Shown here: positions 54,638-64,000 of the stretch, one piece after another
How positions within the stretch are numbered: the stretch's first letter is position 1
Layout of the letters: the number at the start of each line of letters is the position of its first letter
Origin: Dirofilaria immitis
Lineage: Eukaryota; Nematoda; Chromadorea; Rhabditida; Onchocercidae
NCBI GenBank assembly: GCA_024305405.1
Contig: JAKNDB010000086.1
Location: 1,673,001-1,737,000, forward strand
DNA: 64,000 nt
Reading direction: 5' to 3'
Notes under the pieces: model-generated
What the model saw: the letters and a program-made list of their open reading frames with translations, nothing else
Database searches by the model: none
Told to the model about the DNA's origin: nothing
Position numbers and translations under genes: made by a program

Positions 54638-57600
54638 ATGAACAATAATCCTGTTCGATGTGTTGCTGCTGCATTAACTGATTTGATTCACTGCGATAAT
54701 GTTTCCACTCCAGATAACACTGAAGAACGATTCATCGTGGTGCCAATTGTGGAGTGAGTTTTTGCTAACTTTCATGTTCAGATTTATAAAATCGAAAATT
54801 AAGAAAACTTTTCTTGCTGAAATACTGTGATGTTACTATGATTGATTTCAGCATAGAATAACAATTGTTGCTACGTTGCAGATTGCCACTCAATTACAGT
54901 GCTTTGAATTCGCCGGAAATAGTTTATTTGGATGGAACGAATCAAATACTTCTCCGCTGTATGAATGGCTTAACAATGATCTTTGATGCAACCTTTGAAA
55001 ACACATCACCTCTTGCCACATATCGTTTGAATCCTAATGCCCGGGTATATGATTGACTGGTATTTGGTCGCATACTTGATCATATTGAGACTAAAATTGA
55101 CGATTCAAAAGTTTTTGCGTTTTATTGGAATTTTGGATGTATGTGCAGCAGATTAGAATTGATTTTAATTCATTAAAGAACTCCTGTAAAATTATAATAC
55201 AGTTGATCATTCCAGTTTCGAAACTTCTAAAAATAGCGTAGTGAATTATTGAAAATGTTGCGCAACTTCTTGCATGAATCTTATAAATTTATCTTTTGCA
55301 GATAATTTATAATAAAAACAGTGGTACGCTGGCAATTGCAGATTCCAAAATGCTTTGTTTGCGTCAGGATTATGGTGGTACATTTCTTCTCAAAACTGCG
55401 TTGAAGAGGCCATCAAATAAAACCGTTTTCGTTGAATTACCATTAGATGAGGTATATATTTTGATTATTCCTATACGGATTATTTATGAGACAAAAATAC
55501 ATAGCAAAAAACTATTGCCATCGAAAAAAACGAAACAAAAAGAATTTCTTTTTCTCATAGTGGAACAGATTTATTTACCTTGATATTTTTAATATAAAAA
55601 TCTCAAGGCAAATAAATTTCATCTTCGGTGAAGCCAGAAATATTTTTAATAGTCTTTAATACAGCTATCCTTTTTATAGGCTACGAAATTTCTGCAGATA
55701 GTAACAAATGATTCTGATTCAGAAGATATTCTGAAACAGCGACCTGCTCTACGTAAATTTATATCACATTTGCGCACTACGGTTGCGAACATACCTGCTA
55801 ACACTGTATGCTTATTTTTGAGTAATTTTAATTTTTGTTGTCGCTGAATTCTTCATAAATTTTCTTCTGGCATATGTTTTATTACAATCTTTTTGATCCA
55901 TGAGTAAATTTTTCTCGAAAAATAAGACTTAGAAACGAACAAAATTTCCTTCTTCAATTTCTATAGTTTTTGTACTGCAAAAAATTACGAACAGTATTTT
56001 CATATTGTATTGTTCACTTAATCAGATTTAGTATGTTCGTAAGTAATATGTAAATCGCCTAAAATTACTAATAAATTCTTGTTCTGTTTTCTAGAATTTA
56101 TAGGATCATAAGAATTTTCGACCTTTTTTATTCATTTGCAAAAGATGTAATATAAAAGAGTGCCATATCACTTGTTAAGAGGTCTTATAGGTCGGTGTAA
56201 GGAAAAGCTGAAGAAAAGGATCCAGTTTATTTTAGTTCTTCAGTGAGATTTCTTAGGCTGACACTGTTGAAATTGAATACATTATACTTATTTCTTGAAT
56301 TTGAATTATTGAATCATTCTTAGTGTTGGAAATTATTCAAAAGCAAATATTTAAATTGGAAATTCATTTTATAGATGGAATCGGTAGTAGTAGAAACAAA
56401 TGGCAAAGAATTGCTTGAACAACTACGACCTCTGGAAATTCCTGGAGAAAATAATAATTCAGAAGTACCACCGGAATGGTTGACTTTTATTTGGCCTTAT
56501 ATTTCAGCACTTGGAGAGCGAGTGCGGGTAAGTTTTCTTCCGATATTTCAATATGTTTTAATATAATATGAATTAATTACAGAATTAAATTTGATTTTAA
56601 GCCGCTGGAATTTATTTATTTTTAATTATTTTGTAGCTGATGTTGAACCCAGATCATCCATATAATTTCGAATACTCACCGGAGTGGAAGGGTTTGAATA
56701 AGGAGATTATGGCAAGTGAAGCAGCTCGACGACTTACATTTCAAAATTGGCCTCATATGGAGTACAGGTCTGCTGAGTTCAATATTACAAAAATGTTAGA
56801 AAGATATTCATACTGAAATAATTTTTGCAAAAACTTCAATTTTAGATGGGCTTTACCATGCCAAATGGCAGAAGCAGGATTTTATCACCAACCAAACAGT
56901 GCTGGTGATGATCGAGTTCTTTGCTTCTCTTGCTTTGTTTGTTTGGTGTGTTGGGAACCGTCGGATGAACCATGGTAATATTCAGATGAATAATTGGGAC
57001 TTAATGTTCATCAAAATTTAAATAAACAAATAAAATAAAATGGGCGCATTAAAAACTGAGTAAAAACGATAAGAGAATTTCCACACATTGAATTATTGAT
57101 TGGAATTCAGTCATTTGGAGTAGCGATGCAGTATGGTGCATTTAACAATAAAATAATTATTAACTGTTAAGAACTTTTTTCAATTTTTAAACTAAGTCGA
57201 CTTTTCTCAACTAATTTTAATTCAGAAATACTGGCATTCACCAATAAAATTAGGAATTTAATAAAATAGAAATCAAAATAAGTTGACATTATTTTAAACC
57301 CTGCTCATGTTAGTCGCAGTCATATTCCTATAAATAATTATAAAGCATAATAAGTTATAAACTGTGTAAACTATTTCAGAGTGCACTTATTTTTTCAAAT
57401 CTAATAAAATGAAGCGAGATGCATGGAATATGTAGAAAGATTATGTATTGAGATTTATAGTACATTGCAAATTAAAAAGAAATCGAGACACAAGTTTTAA
57501 AATCGTATGATGAAAATTGATCTTTTTATGTCAAATAAATTGAAATTAGGGTCTTAATTTTCCGACAATTTCATCAGAAAAGCGATTTTCAGGTCTGAAC

Positions 57601-60600
57601 ATGAGCGCCATTCACCAAAGTGTCGCTTCGTACATAATTATACGAATCCAAATGTTCCACTGGTTTTAACAATGTCAGCCTTGTCGCCTTTCACACATCA
57701 TATGCAAGTAAATCATACATCATCGCTTGTTTTCTCAACAGGAAGTGGTGATTGGATTGCTGTGGCAAACAAAGAATCTGCGGAAGTACATTTATGGCGA
57801 ATGGGTAGTGTTGTGCAGGTTAACGCTTAACTTCATTTTGATGAGTTCTGCAGTTTTTTTGCAAAATTTATGTATTACTTGAAAATGAAACAGAACTGAA
57901 GCATAGTGGATTTGATATCAGTTCAAATCTTATTCGAAATCTTGCGTGAAAAGTTGATTTGTTATAGATGAAACAGTGTATCAGTTTGAATTCAGAGAAG
58001 TTTTTCTCTGCTATTCTGGATTGCGTAACAATAGAAGGCGATCAGCCTCCTCGCAGAACTCAAAGAGTTACCTGGAGTGATGATCTCACGTAAGTACATG
58101 CTATTATTTTAGATTTGAATCTACAAAATTATTATACGATATTAAATTCTAAGTGATTTCGAAGTTATTTTTTCAGAAACTGCCTCGTAAACACTTATGT
58201 AGATGAAGCGCAACAGGTTAACACTATAAAAGGTTGGTAGTAGTTTTTCCAATTTTTAATAGGAGAATTCCGGGATCGCCGAAATCATTATGTCTTGTTT
58301 CCATATGTAATCTGAAGTATTTCAGAATCCTCATCAGATGAATGTTTATTGAAACCAGCGCTGACTGCTTTGTTGATTGATGCCAATTGCGAAGTAATTT
58401 CTTATTTTGTTTAGTTCATTCATATTGCTTAATTCTAATTTTTTAAAAAAGGTTGGAAATATGTGGAATACACTGTAATGAACTCCGCAATTGTTAAATA
58501 TTTTTGAGTATCTGAAGAAGAATGATAAAAGATTTCTAAAAACTGATTAAAAATCAGTTTCTAGATAAGGATTCGAAAAACTTTTTCATGATTCTCCAAA
58601 ATCTTTTCCAAATAACCAGTCTTATTCGTTATAGATTGTCATAACTGCTCTCTGTACCGTTGGAAGATCTTGTCTTGACGACTCTTCCATTGGAACTGTA
58701 ACAAGAGAATCATCTGAACAAAAGCAAACTTTAGTGATTGTCTCTATTTCCGTAAATGACGCAAAACTAAATAAAGGTATATTAAAACATAAAATTGTAG
58801 CATTATGGTACATTTTTCAAGTAGTGTGTGTATCATTGTCATACTTATTAGTGTGTCATAACAAACATAATTTCAAGTATTATTCAAATTAATGTCGATC
58901 AATCCCAGTAGTTGTCATTTGAACAAGTATTGCTTAAAAATCAATAAAATATGAAATACTCATACTATTTATAGTACGTCAGCAGAGTCAAGGCAGTTTG
59001 GAAACTGAAATAAACACGTTAAATACGATGAATAGAGTTCATGAGTTTATTGATATGTCACCACGAATTGTTAGTGAATCATGTTTTGTCGATGACGGTA
59101 TTAATTCTGGTGCATCGCTTCGTCCGTTTGTGGTTCTTTACCAACTTGATTGTACAAATTCTTTTAGTTCGCGTGAACGCATATCCCCGGCTCGTCAAGG
59201 TTGTTTTATAGAATAATTGAATGAATAGTGCATTTTTCATGCGTGTTTTTTTTTCATGCGTGTTGATTTTTTCAAAAATAATGAGTTTTACGAATAACTT
59301 GAATCCTATTCATTTATTATTTAGCAGGATTTCAATTATTTGTTGCAAAAAGATTTTCCAAATTTTAATATTTGCTGAATGTGAAAATGCTTGTATAATT
59401 ATATATTATGTAGAGATGATAGAAAGGAGCAAAACTCGAGTTTATTGTCTTTAGTAATAATAACTTAATGTAGAGAATTCAAAATTGATCAGAAATAAAA
59501 TGATGAACTCTTCTAATGCAAATACTGATTCCACGGAAGGAATATTATTAACGAATACTACCGATGATACTCTCTTAGAGTGGTCTGACTCTGCGTATGA
59601 TGAGCACTCTGGTTTTATCGATTTATCTACTGGTCCGTTGTTTTATCGGTTTATTCATTGTTTTTTTTTTTATTCAGTGCTTATCCAGCAGAATTTCTAT
59701 ATGCAATGTTATTACTTTTATTGTTATTGCATTTCTAGAATATTTCTTTTCTGCATATCTTACTCATATTCATCGAGCACTTACCTAACATATCAGTTAA
59801 GACCTTAATTTATAGGGGAAGAAAACTTAGCGTTAGGTGGATCGTCAAAAACAAAATATGACGAAAAAACAAGTTACATATCTGTTAATTATGAAGCACC
59901 TTCGATGGATATTTCCTTCGTGCAGTGTTTCAGATTACCATCTGCAATCGATAATACTTCAATGGAGGTGATTTTCTGTTCTTTATTTTATTACTTTTTT
60001 ATCGTTCATATTATTATGGCGGAGACTAGTGACTTCTAATTTTGGATAATTTCATGGCTAAACTTTTTATATCTGAGCTTCCAGTTTTTAATTTTTAAAA
60101 TGTCGTAAACTTCGTTGCTTCAGAAGTGATGAAGAGACGAAATGAAAGGTTAATGGATTGGAATTCAAGCTAGAAATATTTGACAAGTAATGATCAGTTT
60201 CAGATATCAGCAATAATTCCAATGCAAAATATTTTCGTAGTTGTTGTAGTTAATAACATTGAATCTACGCTTGATGATATCCAATCGGCAATATTAATAT
60301 ATCTTATTCATTTTGGGAAAATTGCTATGAGTATTCAGGTCTATGCTTTTATAGTTTTTGCCAAATCTTTAAATTGGTATTAGTTGAATTGGTATCAAGA
60401 GTTTGTTGCGCATTCCTTAAGTTATCTGAAATTTTGCTAACCATTATGATTGCTATATCAGGTGATCAGATAATAAGTATAATGTATTCTGAAAAAATAT
60501 CGAAAATCAAATTCTTTTATGCCACAGTCGCAAATGGGCTGTATGTGAAGTCAACCGTATGTTAGGAAGACGAATTTTGGTAAATTGCTTTCAAGATTTC

Positions 60601-63600
60601 ATTAATCTTAAAATCAATATTTTTCAGACAGAGCCTCTAAAAGTTTACTATTACAAAGATTTTCGAATTTCGCAATTTTCTTTAGCAAATATGGATCTTG
60701 TTCATACAAATTCAGAATCCTTCACCAGTGATTATTTTGATGGTGGAGTTATTGTAAGTTATTTGCATGAGCTGATCGTTTTATTATTGATGAAACTTTT
60801 TAAATGTTGAATGTTGAAATTAGAATTTTCTCGGCTATGTCATAATCTGACAAAGTTATTTGCATTGTCAGTAAAACAATTCATCATTTCTCTAATTCAT
60901 ACTATAAAAAGCAGAAAGAGTATGGTCTGTACGTTTGCCTGAATTGCCTGAACATTTGTTATGCTTCTTGATAAAATTATATCCTTGGTGAACTATTAAT
61001 ATTAAGCACCCGATCGGAAAAAACAGTGGTACTATACGCATTTTTTTTTTTGATTTTCAGCGCACAATGGAAGATATGGTTTATTTCATCAATCTTAATA
61101 CGAATAAGCTATATTCTTTATGTGATGAGAGAGTAGCTCAATTTGCTGTTATGGATAATGGGAAAGTCACGCTACTGACGAGAAATTCCAGAAAAGTATG
61201 TATTATATATATAGATATAATTCTTTCAAAAAGTCTTGCTAAGTTTGATGACTCCAGTAATCATTTAGATTCATCTGCTGGATCATGCGTTTTTGGCTCA
61301 AATACTGGTTTTTTTTTCTTTTTTTTGTATTCGAAGAATTCTTTCATTAATGATGAATGTAAATAATTGAACAAGATGGACAAATTGGTCAGCATCAATT
61401 TTTATTGATTCAATCGATTGAAATTCTGTGGGTTTCAATTTGTCCCTCTTTGCAGTTGATAACTGTTCAAATTGCACAGTCAAATTCACGTCGTACAGAT
61501 TATGAAGAAGATGAGGATACAGCAGTAGCTGCGTTGTTCAGCAAGATGAGCGATTCGCAGCAATTAGAATCACCAAAAAGTAATGCATATCTATACCTAT
61601 ATCTATAAATATACATATATATATATATATATATTTGCACAACTTATCCTGTTTAAGCATTGGATGAACACTTAACATAGTTTGGTAACTTCTTGATCAC
61701 GCTACGGTACTTATAGACTGGGAGTGAGACACACAGTTATTTTATTATTAGATTACATCCATACATAATATATTGGAGAATAAATACAGATATTGACCGA
61801 GAAGCGGCACGAAATTTATTGTCTGGCGGTAACAATATAGCAAATGTAACGACAGCGGAATATCTATCGACTGCAGGTCTTCGACGAATATGGAAATTAA
61901 CGAGAAATGATATTGGTGGACCAGTAAGGGGTGGCACTTATCGACTTCCATGTCATTTGTAAGATTTAGAAGCGTGCTTTTTGTTGTGTAGAAATTTCTA
62001 CTTTGATTTGCGATGAGGAAAAGGTGGGATGGAATTCAGCAAGTGAGATATTTCTTATATTTATAGGAAAAAAACTAAACCATGTCCTACATACCGATTT
62101 TCGATTGAGCAATAAATAAATATGTTTCCTACAAATATGTTATTTGAGCAAGTTTTTTCACATTTTTTTGACTCTGATAGTAAGAAATTAATCAGTGAAG
62201 TTCTGCCCGAATTTGAAGCTCCAAGTATTGTAATATGGCAATTAAAAAATTTCTTTTCATGAAAATTAAAAAATTAAGGGCTTCTTTTTTGTAAAGAAGA
62301 TCGACACCTTTTCTTTTCGTCTTTGATGTACCTGATCTAAAGTTATGTAGCATAGCAAAACTGCAAGCGTATATTTTAAAAACCCAGATGAGAACTTAGA
62401 AAGGAGTGAAATAAAGGAAGAGAAATTTTTTTTCTTTTTATGTAACTTAATTTGCTGTCTGAGTGATTAGAAAAGTTAATGAACGGTACTCTTTCGAAAA
62501 CTAAGATTTCTCTTTGAATTATTTTGGAAGCGTTCTGTTCTTTTTCTAAATTCGTGAATTTCTGTTTTCATTTTTATCAGATGCAGAGAATCTGCTTAAT
62601 GAATAAAATTTGAATGACAATCTGAGTCTTTTGAAGTGGTGGACAACCGGGTTATAATCTAGTAGCACCATCTGGATGGAGCGAAGTACCAGCAAATCAG
62701 CGTATCAGAAAACACTTCATCGAAAATACGCCAATAGAAGGAGTGAGCCAAACCTGGTTTTATCAGTCAGATTGTATCCATTCAAACGATTTACATATTT
62801 TCGAATTGCTTCATTTCCAGGCTCGTTATTTTTATATTTTTATAATTATTTACTTTTTCTTTGTTTCTCAGTTTCCTTATGAAAACTGAAATGTGTGATA
62901 ATACCATTTCCTTTATATTTTTCAGCACTAATTTTTTGTATTTCAGTTTTGATGTTCCCCAGTGCAATTTTCGTAAAGTTAAATAAATGTGTTTAGAAGA
63001 ATATCTATAATTTCGAATTAATTCTTTAGCATGGATTACGCATTTCGCATGTTGATATCTTTTGAACTTTCATGAGACATGTCTAGCTTGTCCAGATATC
63101 GAATTAAGGTTATATCGTCGAAAAACTAATGCTGGTGATGTTTCTTCATCTTTGAAAATACATTCACAAACATCTTTTTCTGGAAGTGCCAATCTAGAAG
63201 AAATCGAATCGCAGGTGTGTTCTTTAGTTGCCATTGCGGAAAAAATGATTCAAACTCTTCGCACGAGAAATTGTTGACTATTATGATCCTCTTTCATTGT
63301 TTTTACTTATATGTCTGCGACTAGCTGCAAGCATAAGTTATGTTGTTTGTTATCACTGTCATTTATAGGATTTTACGAGCTTTCGTACAATTGTTGACAA
63401 CATTTAATCATTTTAAGTGCGATTTATTGGCCGGACCATATCATTGTGCTGAATATGCTGATCTAATTGGCCATTCGGCGAAAGTACAACTACCAGGAAT
63501 TGTTTTCTTGCCTCAGCTTCTCAAAAAGGTATTTTGATCGGAAAACTGTTCAATAAAACTCATGAAAAGATTATGTATTTTTATGTAAGAAATTTCAAAG

Positions 63601-63994
63601 AGCCGAGAAATTATTTTCTGTTTTTATTTTAGATCTTTTAACCTTTTATCTTCCAAAATCTTACAATACACAGAAATTTTTTTAGGCGGCAACATAATCG
63701 GTTTCAAATCGGTTTCTTTTTATCTTGTCTTGAGGGCTCTATCTGATTCTTTTTTGATCATGCGGTTACAGCTGTGGAACGAGACAAAGACAAACTTGAA
63801 GCGTACGTTGTGCTATTCTTCTTTTGTATCCTCTTTTTTAGTAAAATGATAAAATATTCATGAACGATTGCTCCAAATCTCTGTATTATTTATTATTAAA
63901 ATAAGAGCTGCCAAGTGAGACGTGATTATCATGCTTTATAAACTTGATTAATAGGAAATAACATTACTTTGACTTTGCAGTGCAAGTATCCCAG
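54638..63994 (+). CDS. BIRC6: BIRC6/BRUCE (giant BIR-containing ubiquitin enzyme), N-terminal part
   Basis: A very large inhibitor-of-apoptosis protein with a C-terminal ubiquitin-conjugating domain in other animals; only the N-terminal about 1,100 residues are here. Exons: 54638-54753, 54882-55044, 55302-55451, 55680-55805, 56375-56527, 56637-56767, 56846-56974, 57593-57818, 57968-58089, 58177-58232, 58326-58393, 58635-58776, 58975-59199, 59474-59632, 59816-59967, 60204-60338, 60422-60461, 60528-60557, 60628-60753, 61061-61195, 61456-61579, 61790-61958, 62637-62820, 63030-63214, about 63369-63528, 63772-63802, 63981-63994. WD-like repeats come first. The BIR starts near NWPHMEYRW, then MAEAGFYHQPNSAGDDRV, the CFSC zinc pair, CWEPSDEPW and SEHERHSPKC (zinc His and Cys). 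Later pieces FVQCFRLPSA and QTWFYQSD..HIFEL match human BIRC6 order. A T-run at 63060-63063 is one base short. The last donor, GTAAAA at 63995, shows it continues. Confidence 0.9.
56637..57818 (+). other. BIRC6: BIR domain exons of BIRC6
   Basis: Exons 56637-56767, 56846-56974 and 57593-57818 encode one BIR zinc fold: entry Arg/Phe/Trp (RRLTFQNWPHMEYRW), GFYHQPNSAGDDRVLCFSC, an extra CFVCLVCWEP typical of BIRC6, then HERHSPKCRFV. Cys-x-x-Cys, His and Cys zinc ligands are all present, so the domain should fold. All three intron phases agree. Confidence 0.92.
61610..61635. repeat. (AT)n microsatellite in a BIRC6 intron
   Basis: TATACATATATAT-type run inside the intron 61580-61789. Confidence 0.85.
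62821..63029 (+). other. BIRC6: candidate GC-AG intron in BIRC6
   Basis: The exon ending ELLHFQ at 62820 must join the exon at 63030 (HGLRISHVDIF) to match BIRC6 spacing and phase. The bases after 62820 are GCTCGT, a GC donor, and the acceptor is TTCTTTAG. No GT donor nearby keeps the frame and length. Confidence 0.5.
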
Positions 63995-64000
63995 GTAAAA

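Overview
This is an AT-rich eukaryotic (nematode) window. Short introns (about 45-600 bp), GT-AG splicing with short poly-T/TTTCAG acceptors and the protein matches (ERM-1, a Patched-related protein, junctophilin and others) point to a nematode. Base composition, gene structure and a full-size BIRC6/BRUCE gene suggest a spirurid or filarial worm; that placement is inference. I identified proteins by recognising conserved family sequence, not by a database search, and I read the exon-intron models by eye.

Layout, all on the + strand: (1) 37-480, 3' end of a transmembrane leucine-rich-repeat protein gene. (2) 481-11008, about 10.5 kb with no supportable gene. (3) 11009-15151, complete ezrin/radixin/moesin gene (erm-1), 11 exons. 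(4) 16657-19124, mitochondrial ribosomal protein uS15m (mrps-15). (5) 20816-28793, Patched-related sterol-sensing-domain membrane protein, 16 exons. (6) about 30149-34269, spindle-checkpoint protein MAD1 (mdf-1), coiled coil. (7) 34270-42887, about 8.6 kb gene-poor and microsatellite-rich. (8) 42888-51752, junctophilin (jph-1), 11 coding exons. (9) 51753-54637, gene-poor tract with a Cys/His-coding tandem repeat. (10) 54638-63994 and beyond, N-terminal part of a giant BIRC6/BRUCE gene (WD-like repeats plus BIR), running off the right edge.

The genes are functionally unrelated: cortex-membrane linkage, mitochondrial translation, sterol/lipid-linked membrane transport, mitotic checkpoint, ER-plasma membrane junctions, apoptosis/ubiquitin control. 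They form no pathway. What they share is co-orientation, and several have a splice-type acceptor just upstream of the start ATG, as expected for spliced-leader trans-splicing.

The most striking global pattern is that otherwise intact, highly conserved genes carry about 15 single-base frame breaks, most of them in A/T (sometimes G) homopolymers that appear one base short. This looks like consensus error in the assembly rather than gene decay, and automatic gene callers would split or truncate these genes. I see no CRISPR, rRNA, tRNA or mobile-element coding sequence. I did not find a convincing new biological system. The best unexplained signals are several strong inverted repeats (notably a perfect 24-bp hairpin at 20461-20513), a duplicated splice acceptor at 23621-23690, candidate GC-AG introns, and the Cys-rich repeat ORF near 53.7 kb.
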